Of a stretch of 64,000 nt of DNA, positions 52,071 through 59,437 are shown one piece after another. The first letter of the stretch is position 1, and each line of letters starts with the position of its first letter. The position numbers and the translations under genes were made by a program. A model generated the notes under the pieces. It ran no database searches, was not told the origin of the DNA, and was given only the letters and a program-made list of their open reading frames with translations. Source of the stretch: DAOULY01 sp034414595 (lineage in GTDB: Bacteria > Chloroflexota > Dehalococcoidia > SZUA-161 > JAUWZY01); NCBI GenBank assembly GCA_034414595.1, contig DAOULY010000012.1:173167-237166 (forward strand), written 5' to 3'.

Positions 52071-52152
52071 TTATTTTAGCATAACAAATAGAGGGGAGGT
52101 ACTTGATTCTGCTTTTCGTTGCCGACTGGCACAGCCAACTGCCATGTTGTTC

Positions 52153-52181
52153 TTGTTCCCTCGGCGCCATTTTGCTATAAT
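52153..52181 (+). promoter_or_regulatory. Promoter of tRNA-Met
   Basis: TTGTTC (52153-52158), 17 bases and TATAAT (52176-52181) lie just ahead of the tRNA, whose 5' end is at 52190. Initiation would be within a few bases of the mature tRNA end. Confidence 0.65.
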
Positions 52182-52189
52182 TTCAGCAC

Positions 52190-52261
52190 GGGCTCGTAGC
52201 TCAGTGGCAGAGCGGCCGGCTCATAACCGGTTGGTCGTAGGTTCGAATCCTGCCGGGCCCA
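52190..52261 (+). tRNA. tRNA-Met (CAT), elongator type
   Basis: A complete cloverleaf is present: acceptor GGGCTCG / CGGGCCC (one G-T), D stem GCTC/GAGC, anticodon stem GCCGG/CCGGT with loop CTCATAA, T arm GTAGG-TTCGAAT-CCTGC, discriminator A. The anticodon CAT is at 52222-52224. The G1-C72 pair and lack of three GC pairs next to the loop argue against an initiator. CCA is not encoded. A lysidine tRNA-Ile2 cannot be fully excluded. Confidence 0.93.
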
Positions 52262-52292
52262 CAAACATGATTGTCTCTTATGGCAGTTCATA

Positions 52293-52327
52293 GGTTCGGT
52301 AGGGGGTTCCTACTGACCCGGCGAACC
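52293..52327 (+). other. Structured element after the tRNA
   Basis: GGTTCG ... CGAACC enclose an inner stem GTAGG/CCTAC. It may terminate tRNA transcription, though no T-run follows. Otherwise 52262-52405 contains no reading frame I can support. Confidence 0.3.
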
Positions 52328-52405
52328 CTTAAGGATGGCTTTGCCAGCGCCTAGCTGTCTTCATTGCTCTCTTAGATAGCTCCCTGCTGGAGTAGCCTGC
52401 TGAAA

Positions 52406-52462
52406 TGGCGCTGAGGCATCAGACTTCGATCTGCACAGATCTTCTGCCTCAAGTCTTGACAA
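52406..52462 (+). repeat. 57-base direct repeat, copy 1
   Basis: This copy is identical to 56663-56719 except for one base (C at 52450, T in copy 2). It contains nested inverted repeats: GATCTG/CAGATC around CA, flanked by GAGGCA/TGCCTC, with AGACTT/AAGTCT as a competing pair. It ends in TTGACAA. No plausible -10 follows this copy at the right distance. It is not a coding sequence. Confidence 0.9.
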
Positions 52463-52646
52463 TCTGACGTTCTGTGCAATCACTGCGAGACTCCTAATTT
52501 TTTGGCATGCGCCCCTTACCTTAAAGCACTTACTCTAAAAGTGGGGGATCTATTCACGGAGACTTTAAGAAGAGGCAGGTGACAGGCTGCCCCGCGAGGA
52601 TTTCTCTTGGGAACGCGATATTCGGTTGGGTTCTCCTCGATTGTGG

Positions 52647-52676
52647 TTGACAACATAAGCCGATACCTTCCATAAT
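52647..52676 (+). promoter_or_regulatory. Promoter for a leaderless small gene
   Basis: TTGACA (52647-52652), 18 bases and CATAAT (52671-52676) predict a start at about 52683, which is the first base of the ATG of the next reading frame. Bases 52463-52646 hold no other feature I can support. Confidence 0.5.
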
Positions 52677-52682
52677 AGATTT

Positions 52683-52934
52683 ATGGAAAACTCTATCAAT
52701 CTTCTCGACCACTTAATATTTGTTATACCTTGCCCCGAATGTGGTTTTGAAACAAGGGTCTTATTTTCAAAAACTATTGAAGGCCAAGATATTAACTGCA
52801 TGCAATGTAACCATCCATTTGGTTTTAGGGCTGAAGGCCCTGTTCTCCCTCGTTTAGAGAAGGACTTTCAGAATATTCAAGGTGTTGTGAGGGCGGAAGG
52901 CTATTGGATTGAGATTTCTCCCTTCCCTGTTTGA
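52683..52934 (+). CDS. Small zinc-ribbon protein, possibly leaderless
   Basis: The 83-residue product has two cysteine pairs (VIPCPECGFETRV and DINCMQCNHPF) in zinc-ribbon spacing and a hydrophobic-aromatic remainder. No family is recognised. It lacks a ribosome site, but a promoter places transcription start at its ATG. Its 3' part overlaps the opposite-strand frame 52825-53025. It may be part of the insertion sequence's surroundings. Confidence 0.45.
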   Translation: MENSINLLDHLIFVIPCPECGFETRVLFSKTIEGQDINCMQCNHPFGFRAEGPVLPRLEKDFQNIQGVVRAEGYWIEISPFPV

Positions 52935-53025
52935 AATAAGTGTTGTCAGTTAATAGTTCTACCTCCTTTCCACAATTAGGACATCTTACAAACTCATGCA
53001 AATCAAGTATGAATTTTTTAGTCAT
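52825..53025 (-). CDS. Possible small CxxC protein downstream of the transposase
   Basis: The 66-residue frame begins MTKKFILDLHEFVRCPNCGKEVELL. An AAAGGA ribosome site lies inside the transposase 3' end, 2 bases after the transposase stop. The last ~35 residues are antisense to the zinc-ribbon frame at 52683-52934 and look like non-coding translation. It could be a truncated passenger gene or spurious. Confidence 0.3.
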   Translation of the reverse strand: MTKKFILDLHEFVRCPNCGKEVELLTDNTYFKQGREKSQSNSLPPSQHLEYSESPSLNEGEQGLQP

Positions 53026-53027
53026 GT

Positions 53028-53927
53028 TTATCCTTTCTTAACTACATCAAGCCAATTCCTGAACGGAAAGTCTATTCCTGCTTTCTGTGCTGGGGTCTTG
53101 TTTCTGAGGGCTTCGTGGGGACGGAAAAAGTTGTAGTGGACAAGCCAGCCGCCCATGATTAGCTTGGCTGTCTCCCGCTTTTTCAGACCACGCATGACTT
53201 TGGTGCGAGCTTTTAGAGTCCCGTGGAAACGCTCAATGAGATTGGTGTTAGGCTGGACACGGAAGCCTTCAGACTGAACATGTCTGGTATCTGCGCCAAA
53301 GGCTAATTCAATGCCGTCTAAATAGGCTCGTAGCTTATCGGTGATAACGACCTTGGGAACCTTGTCTGCTCGCTCTGCGGCCTTCTCCATCAACACCCTG
53401 GCACTTGGAGTAGTGCGATGGAGGGTCATATAGGACGCTAAGAGGAAACGGGTTTTGTCATCCAGGATGTCGAAAAACCAGACATTCTTACCTTCAACCT
53501 TCAATACAGTTTCGTCTGCTATCCAGATATCCCCGACTTGTGCCTTATAGTCTTTTGCTGCGGCAACAGCTACCTTTGTGAATTTTACAATCCAGAGGTA
53601 GACGGTTGAATCTGAAGGGTAGTTATTGTAGGTTTGCTCTAAGTGCCTTCTGATTCCGTTAAGGGACATTCCCTCATAGAACATGCTGAGAGCGGATGCC
53701 ACTTGCACGGTAGGGGTTTTCATCTTAGGAAGCGCATCGTTGTCGACAAACTTCCGCTGGCAGTCCTTGCACCACCACCTTTGCACACCCTGATAGTGAC
53801 CGTATCTCACGATGCGTTTTGAGCCACAGAATTTGCATCTATCAGGGATGCCAAAGGTATCTGCTATCTCCTTACTCGTTCTAACCAAAATGTCCTCCAT
53901 TTGTCGCCAGAACCGCTGATATTTCAT
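53028..53927 (-). CDS. DDE transposase, IS6/IS240-like
   Basis: The 299-residue transposase has an N-terminal zinc finger (C31, C34, C53, C56; RWWCKDCQRKF) and a helix-turn-helix region (LNGIRRHLEQTY). The catalytic triad is D138 in IADET, D197 in VITDK and E232 in NLIERFHGT, with 34 residues between the last two (D-34-E). The strand-specific motifs resemble the IS6/IS240 DDE group. It appears intact. It is the only transposase in the window. Confidence 0.88.
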   Translation of the reverse strand: MKYQRFWRQMEDILVRTSKEIADTFGIPDRCKFCGSKRIVRYGHYQGVQRWWCKDCQRKFVDNDALPKMKTPTVQVASALSMFYEGMSLNGIRRHLEQTYNNYPSDSTVYLWIVKFTKVAVAAAKDYKAQVGDIWIADETVLKVEGKNVWFFDILDDKTRFLLASYMTLHRTTPSARVLMEKAAERADKVPKVVITDKLRAYLDGIELAFGADTRHVQSEGFRVQPNTNLIERFHGTLKARTKVMRGLKKRETAKLIMGGWLVHYNFFRPHEALRNKTPAQKAGIDFPFRNWLDVVKKG

Positions 53928-53930
53928 TTT

Positions 53931-53959
53931 CTACCCCCACAATAATAAAGTGGGGGTAG
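53931..53959. repeat. 10-base perfect inverted repeat upstream of the transposase
   Basis: CTACCCCCAC and GTGGGGGTAG flank AATAATAAA, immediately before the transposase ATG on the - strand. It could be a subterminal transposase-binding site or a structure limiting transposase translation from outside promoters. Confidence 0.55.
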
Positions 53960-54009
53960 TTGGGATTAGTTACCAACCACATCCGAGCGGAACCTTCGGT
54001 TGAAATGAC

Positions 54010-54038
54010 TTGACATGCCGATATAATTAGTGTATATG
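54010..54038 (+). promoter_or_regulatory. Promoter upstream of the molybdopterin oxidoreductase
   Basis: TTGACA (54010-54015), a 17-base spacer and TATATG (54033-54038) form a promoter candidate. It would give a leader of about 250 bases before the ATG at 54294. That leader holds a short hairpin AGTTGT/ACAACT near 54150 and no reading frame I can support. Confidence 0.5.
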
Positions 54039-54293
54039 TGGGTTATAATTTCGGTTCCATAGTTAGTCCGACAATACCTGTTATGCTCGAGCGAACTTTG
54101 GAGAAGAGTGGCCGACATAGTAAGCGAGAGCGCAGGAATGTAGGTGATTAGTTGTTCCACAACTGAGTAGAAGGCGAGGTTGCGAGAACCATGAGGGCAA
54201 GAGGTGCAGAACAACACTGACTGACAATATGATCGTGATCTGGATCTTCCTTTGATTATGACCCAAGCATAAAATAATAAGGAGGTGCGAAGG

Positions 54294-56540
54294 ATGGCAA
54301 AAGAGGTTAAGAAAGCTATATGTCATTTCTGCCACGACCGCTGTAGAGTATTGGTTCCTACGGAAAATGGGCGCGTGGTGGGTGCTGCCGAAGAAGACCC
54401 AACATACCCGCTGGGCGGTGTCGTCCCCCCGGTCTCGGCGTGTATGAGAGCGCGCTCAATTCAAGAGTTCATGGAACACCCCGATCGCCTTAGCTTCCCG
54501 GAGAAGAGAGTGGGCGAAAGGGGGGAGGGGAAATGGCAGCGCATCACATGGGAGCAGGCTTTCGATGAGATCGCTGAGAAGCTGCAGAGTTTAAAGGATA
54601 AATATGGAGGGGAGACTTTATCCATAAGCCAAGGTACCTTGCGTACCCACAGCCAGTTTCGGGCTCGTTTTATGCATCTGTTCGGCAGCACAAACTACGG
54701 TGGCCAAGGCAGGATCTGCAATGATCCCAATCTGATGACTTCCACCGCCATGTTTGGCTGGCCGCTTCGCTTAAATGTGGTCGTGCCGCATGAGAAAGTC
54801 GCTGCTCAAATGGAAGGAGTGACCAACTGCTACCTCTTAATCGGGATGGACCCGTCGCAGGCATTCCATCGCGCCTGGAGATCGATACGCCAAGGAAAAG
54901 AATTAGGCATGAAGCTCATCGTTCTCGATCCGAGAAGAACTCAACCAGCGGAACTGGCTGATATACATCTACAATTGAGGCCGTCCACGGATATCGTTGT
55001 GCTCATGTCCATGGTCAACGTCATCATTGAGGAGGGGCTCTACGACAAGGAATTTATAGACAAGTGGTGTCACGGCTTCGACAAGGTTGTGGAACGAGCC
55101 AAAGAGTTTCCACCGGAAAAGGCGGCCGAAATAAGCTGGGTGCCGGCGGATAAGATTAGAGAAGCGGCACGCATGTACGCCACCAACCGGCCAGCAGTAA
55201 GCTTCCACGGGATGGGCATTGAACACTATCCCAACCATATCGAAGCGATTCAATCGAGGTATATCCTAGCCGCAATAACGGGCAACATCGATGTCCCCGG
55301 AGGCCATTACATAACTGGGCCGGCTAAGAATATGATAACTGAGTCGGATTTAGAGGGTAGGGAATTCCTGACGCCAGAGCTAAAGAAGAAGCAATTAGGG
55401 GCTGAGCGGTTCCCGCTTTTGAGTTACCCTGGCTATGACGCGATAATGCCAGATGTGCTGCGCGTATGGAAGCATACGCCCTACGTGGTATCGTCTCTGT
55501 GCCAAGGTCACATTCCGACTATACTCCGAGCTGCAGTCACCGGCGAGCCGTATCCGATAAGGGCGATGATATGCAGCGCCAATAATCCCATGGTCACTGG
55601 GGGCAACACCAAGCTATGGTATAAGGCGTTGAAGAGCCTGGACCTCTATATAGTGTGTGAGTACTTTGAGACTCCTGGCGCTTGCCTTGCTGACTATAAG
55701 TTGCCGGTAGCCTCATGGCTGGAAAGGCCCTTTTTCTATTCCTTTGGCGGGATGGAAACCATGCTCATCGGTGGTGAGCAAGCAGTGCCGGAGAGCATAC
55801 CCGGGGAATACGACCGTAAGACAGACTATGATATCTTCCGCGCTCTGGCGATCCGCCTGGGCTGGGCTGAGTACTGGCCCTGGGAGAACCTGGAGCAGAC
55901 ATATGACTACCAGCTCAGTCCCCGCGGCATTACATACAAGCAGTTTATGGCCAACGGCGGTTTTGAGTCTGACCCCCCTGAATATCGAAAGCATGAAAAG
56001 GTCGGATTCGGAACCCCGACCAAGAAAGTGGAGCTCTATTCCACGATCTTCGAGCAGCTTGGCTTTGACCCACTGCCGCACTATGAGGAAACCTTTGAGA
56101 ACCCCATTAGTGCGCCAGAGGTAGCTGAGGAGTATCCGCTGTATTGCGTCACCGGAAGCCGCTTCCTCCCCTACTTCCACACCGAGCAGCGCCACCTCGA
56201 TTCCGTACGCAAGAGGCGGCCTTATGCACACGTGCAAATTCACCCGGAGACAGCGGCGAAGTACGGCATTAAGAGCGGTGACTGGGTCTGGATCGAGAGC
56301 CCCAGGGGCAGGATCAGACAGGTCTGCGAGCTGTTTGATGGCACTGACCCCAGGATAGTGTATCCAGAGCATGGCTGGTGGTACCCTGAGCTTCCCGGCG
56401 AGGAGCCTTGGCTCCATGGGGTCTGGGAGTCAAACGCCAACGTGCTCACTGATGATGACCCAGACTATTGCAGTAAGATCGGTGGCGGCTGGCCTCTGAA
56501 AGTGGCGCTGTGCAAGATCTACAAGTGTAAAGTTTACTAA
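54294..56540 (+). CDS. Molybdopterin oxidoreductase, acetylene-hydratase-like architecture
   Basis: The 748-residue DMSO-reductase-family protein has a [4Fe-4S] site C10-x2-C13-x3-C17 ... C50 and a probable Mo/W-ligating C142 in GGQGRICNDPN. It has no Tat signal, so it acts in the cytoplasm. It is similar in size and layout to acetylene hydratase and related single-subunit W/Mo enzymes, but the residue after the second cysteine is His rather than the Asp of that enzyme. Substrate unknown. No electron-transfer partner is adjacent. GGAGG lies 8 bases before ATG. Confidence 0.85.
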   Translation: MAKEVKKAICHFCHDRCRVLVPTENGRVVGAAEEDPTYPLGGVVPPVSACMRARSIQEFMEHPDRLSFPEKRVGERGEGKWQRITWEQAFDEIAEKLQSLKDKYGGETLSISQGTLRTHSQFRARFMHLFGSTNYGGQGRICNDPNLMTSTAMFGWPLRLNVVVPHEKVAAQMEGVTNCYLLIGMDPSQAFHRAWRSIRQGKELGMKLIVLDPRRTQPAELADIHLQLRPSTDIVVLMSMVNVIIEEGLYDKEFIDKWCHGFDKVVERAKEFPPEKAAEISWVPADKIREAARMYATNRPAVSFHGMGIEHYPNHIEAIQSRYILAAITGNIDVPGGHYITGPAKNMITESDLEGREFLTPELKKKQLGAERFPLLSYPGYDAIMPDVLRVWKHTPYVVSSLCQGHIPTILRAAVTGEPYPIRAMICSANNPMVTGGNTKLWYKALKSLDLYIVCEYFETPGACLADYKLPVASWLERPFFYSFGGMETMLIGGEQAVPESIPGEYDRKTDYDIFRALAIRLGWAEYWPWENLEQTYDYQLSPRGITYKQFMANGGFESDPPEYRKHEKVGFGTPTKKVELYSTIFEQLGFDPLPHYEETFENPISAPEVAEEYPLYCVTGSRFLPYFHTEQRHLDSVRKRRPYAHVQIHPETAAKYGIKSGDWVWIESPRGRIRQVCELFDGTDPRIVYPEHGWWYPELPGEEPWLHGVWESNANVLTDDDPDYCSKIGGGWPLKVALCKIYKCKVY

Positions 56541-56557
56541 GTCTGCTTAACAGCGTG

Positions 56558-56593
56558 TCTTGCCGGCCTCCAACAGACAGGAGGCCGGCAAGA
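56558..56593 (+). terminator. Strong hairpin after the molybdopterin oxidoreductase
   Basis: TCTTGCCGGCCTCC and GGAGGCCGGCAAGA form a perfect 14-base stem with an 8-base loop, 18 bases past the stop. No T-run follows, so it may be a terminator of another kind or an mRNA-stabilising end. It separates this gene from the glycyl radical enzyme transcript. Confidence 0.65.
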
Positions 56594-56662
56594 TGGGATA
56601 CTGGAATACCTCTGAAGACAAACAGGTAAAACAGCTGGTCAATGACATCCTCTGAGCTTATG

Positions 56663-56719
56663 TGGCGCTGAGGCATCAGACTTCGATCTGCACAGATCTT
56701 CTGCCTTAAGTCTTGACAA
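56663..56719 (+). repeat. 57-base direct repeat, copy 2
   Basis: Identical to copy 1 (52406-52462) at 56 of 57 positions. The single change turns one GC pair of the outer stem into GT, which RNA pairing tolerates. The final TTGACA of the repeat serves as the -35 of the promoter for the glycyl radical enzyme, so the palindromic part would lie directly upstream of the promoter. Confidence 0.9.
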
Positions 56720-56741
56720 ACGAAACAGGCTATCTTATAAT
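56713..56741 (+). promoter_or_regulatory. Consensus promoter of the glycyl radical enzyme gene
   Basis: TTGACA (56713-56718), exactly 17 bases, and TATAAT (56736-56741) match the sigma-70 consensus perfectly. The leader to the ATG at 56840 is about 90 bases, with short GGATA repeats just before the start. The -35 is part of the 57-base repeat. Confidence 0.8.
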
Positions 56742-56839
56742 ATTGCAATCGTATGCGAATATCGTGCTCTCAACTCATTTATTTGTCGGTAAGCAATGAT
56801 TGAGGGCGCTTGGTAGGATAGGATAGGAAAGGATAGAAG

Positions 56840-59296
56840 ATGAACAGGAGCACTCAAATATTAGAGTTGGAGAAGGATATTACACACAGAGTTGAAAGGC
56901 TGAGGGAGCAACACATCAGTTCGGTGCCTTACGTTTCGCTGGAAAGGTGCCTTTCGCTGACAAATTCATTCAAGAAAACAGAAGGGGATCCCAAGGAGAT
57001 CAGAAGGGCAAAGGCCCTGGCAGAGATCCTCCAGAACCTGAGCATCGACATTGGCCCCGATGAACTAATTGTCGGCGGCACAACAACCAAGCCTCGGGGT
57101 GTACATCTCTTCCCGGAACAATCGATTGAGTGGCTCAGGGAGGAATTGGATACGCTAGCCACAAGGGAATGCGACCCAGTTATGATAAGTGAAGAGGATA
57201 AGGAAATACTCAGGAAAGAGGTCTTCCCGTATTGGGAAGGCAAAACAGTAATGGACACATTCAATCGAATGATTCCTGAAGGTCAATTAAAGGACCTTTT
57301 TACAACTGGCCATATTTCATCTCGTCAGCCGTACTATACTATAGCGCAGACTTCCTGGTTCACCCCAAAGGAGATTCTACCCCTAGGGTTTAGAGGGCTG
57401 AAGATGAAGGCTGAGCACAAAATAGAGGGGCTCGACCTGACCCAAGCTGAGGATGTCGATAAACTGCTCTTCCTCGAAGCCGTCAAGATCGCCTGCGATG
57501 GGGCCACAGCTTTCATCAAGAGGTATGCCGCATTGGCCAGAGAGCTCGGAGAGAGTGAAGCGAATACCGATAGAAAGAACGAGCTGGAAAGAATAGCCGA
57601 GACATGTGAATGGATATCAGAGGATCCACCCAGGACCTTTCAGGAGGTGCTTCAGTTCTCCTTGTTTGCTTACGTGATCGAAAGATTGGAAGCTTCGCTC
57701 AATGATATTATGTGCCCAGGGAGATTTGACCAGTGGCTGTATCCTTATTACAAAAAGGATATCGATGAAGGCAGGCTCACCAGAGAGGAAGCGTTGGAGT
57801 TGCTTGAGTGCTTCTATATCAAGTTATGCGATGTATGGGTTGCGAGACCAAAGCAACTAGCGATGCAATATGGTGGCTATACTATGTGGACTACTACCAA
57901 CATAGGCGGAGTAGCCCCAGATGGCGGAGATACCACCAATGAGCTTTCATATCTGGTTTTACAGGCGGTAGCGGACCTGAGGTTACATCTGCCTGATATA
58001 GCACTAAGATTGCACAAAGAGACCCCGGACGACTTCCTCATGAAGGCTTGTGAGGTGTTGAGACTGGGCACAGGAAACCCAAAGTTCTATAACGATGAGC
58101 AAATAGTCCCGCTCATGATGAAGATAACAAACGGGGCTATATCTTTGGAGCAGGCGCGGGACTATTACAATTCAGGTTGTGTGGAGCTCAGGTTAGAGGA
58201 TCCTTTTGCCCCTGGATTTCATCTTATTTATGTGACTACGTCTATGGCAGCCCCTTTGGAGTATGTCTTCACTAACGGGGTAGCCAGGATAAGTGGAAAG
58301 AGAATCGGAGTTGAGACGGGTGATCCGCGGAAGTTCAGTAGTTACGAAGAAGTGGAAGAAGCGTTTAGAAAACAACATGCACATCTTTTCCGGCTTTGGC
58401 AAGAAGCTCAGAACTTTGCTATGGCTGCAACTCTAAATAGCACGGTGGCTTTGCCGTTTGCCTCAGCAATGCATCCAGTATGTATTGAAAATGGAGTGAG
58501 TTTGGTTAAGGGTGCTGGCTTGCCCCCAGACCTTCAGTTCTGGTTTTCTCAGAGTGCGCATACGGGTTTAGCTGAGGCAGCGGATTCATTGGCAGCGATT
58601 AAAAAACTGGTATTTGAGGACAAGGTTATCTCCATGCCTGAGCTCATCGATGCATTGGATAATGACTTTGAGGGCCGGGAAGATTTACGGCAAATGCTGA
58701 TAAGTAGTGCTCCCAAGTATGGGAATGACGATGACTATGTAGACTCCGTTGCCAAAGAAGTCTACTCCATTATGGCTGAGGAACACTATAAGTACAGAAA
58801 CTACTTGGGGGGATATTGGGTTCCCTATATACTCACTCTTACCAGCAACATTTGGTTTGGCCAGAGGATTGGGGCATTACCAAATGGAAGAAAGGCTTGG
58901 ACTCCCATGGCTGACTCATCTGGCCCAACCTATGGCTACGACAGGACCGGGCCAACAGCAGTAATCAAATCTTGCGGGAAGATAAATCGGGCAACTCTTG
59001 AACAAGGAACGCCGATAACGGCCCTGCTCAACATGAGGGTTAGCCCAATTATGCTTGAAGGTGACAAGGGATTGAAGAATATGTCGGCATTCCTCAGGGC
59101 ATTCTGTGAGCTGGGAGTCTTTCATGTGCAATTCAACGTGGTAAGCACTGAAGCCCTACGGGATGCTCAGGCGCACCCCGAAAAATACCCTGACCTTCTG
59201 GTCAAAGTGGCAGGGTACAGCGCGTACTTCACGCAGCTGAGTACTGCAATCCAGGACAATATTATTCAGAGAACGGAGCACTGTGAATGGCGATAG
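56840..59296 (+). CDS. Glycyl radical enzyme of unknown substrate
   Basis: The 818-residue protein has both radical-site motifs. The thiyl cysteine C447 is in NSGCVELRLE with E449, as in diol/choline-type eliminases. The glycyl G792 is in LLVKVAGYSAYF near the C-terminus, with Lys in place of the usual Arg before VAGY. Such enzymes catalyse C-C, C-N, C-O or C-S cleavage or fumarate addition without oxygen. No radical-SAM activase, which it needs, lies in the window. The substrate cannot be read from the motifs. Confidence 0.92.
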   Translation: MNRSTQILELEKDITHRVERLREQHISSVPYVSLERCLSLTNSFKKTEGDPKEIRRAKALAEILQNLSIDIGPDELIVGGTTTKPRGVHLFPEQSIEWLREELDTLATRECDPVMISEEDKEILRKEVFPYWEGKTVMDTFNRMIPEGQLKDLFTTGHISSRQPYYTIAQTSWFTPKEILPLGFRGLKMKAEHKIEGLDLTQAEDVDKLLFLEAVKIACDGATAFIKRYAALARELGESEANTDRKNELERIAETCEWISEDPPRTFQEVLQFSLFAYVIERLEASLNDIMCPGRFDQWLYPYYKKDIDEGRLTREEALELLECFYIKLCDVWVARPKQLAMQYGGYTMWTTTNIGGVAPDGGDTTNELSYLVLQAVADLRLHLPDIALRLHKETPDDFLMKACEVLRLGTGNPKFYNDEQIVPLMMKITNGAISLEQARDYYNSGCVELRLEDPFAPGFHLIYVTTSMAAPLEYVFTNGVARISGKRIGVETGDPRKFSSYEEVEEAFRKQHAHLFRLWQEAQNFAMAATLNSTVALPFASAMHPVCIENGVSLVKGAGLPPDLQFWFSQSAHTGLAEAADSLAAIKKLVFEDKVISMPELIDALDNDFEGREDLRQMLISSAPKYGNDDDYVDSVAKEVYSIMAEEHYKYRNYLGGYWVPYILTLTSNIWFGQRIGALPNGRKAWTPMADSSGPTYGYDRTGPTAVIKSCGKINRATLEQGTPITALLNMRVSPIMLEGDKGLKNMSAFLRAFCELGVFHVQFNVVSTEALRDAQAHPEKYPDLLVKVAGYSAYFTQLSTAIQDNIIQRTEHCEWR

Positions 59297-59437
59297 GACT
59301 ATAAAACTACACTCCTTAATTGGTATTGGGATAACAACCTTTAGGAGGTGAAGACTATTTTTTGAAGTTATTGACAGAAGTGACACCTTGTGTTAGTTAA
59401 CTCTAGGAAGCATAAACAACTAAGAGGAGGTAAAAAA

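Larger units (their letters stand above)
53028..53959 (-). mobile_element. Insertion sequence with a DDE transposase, ends not determined
   Basis: A full-length transposase gene and a perfect 10-base inverted repeat just upstream of it (53931-53959) mark an insertion sequence. I could not find matching terminal inverted repeats or a target duplication, so the real limits may be wider, possibly to about 52940 on the left. The coordinates given are the minimum. Confidence 0.6.

Noticed and set aside
54044..54049. A perfect TATAAT near the Mo-enzyme promoter
   Set aside because: No acceptable -35 lies 16-18 bases upstream; the TTGACA-17-TATATG pair just before it is better.
53966..54335. Opposite-strand reading frames of 80-odd codons ahead of the Mo enzyme
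   Set aside because: No family resemblance, no ribosome site, and they cover the promoter and leader of the + strand gene.
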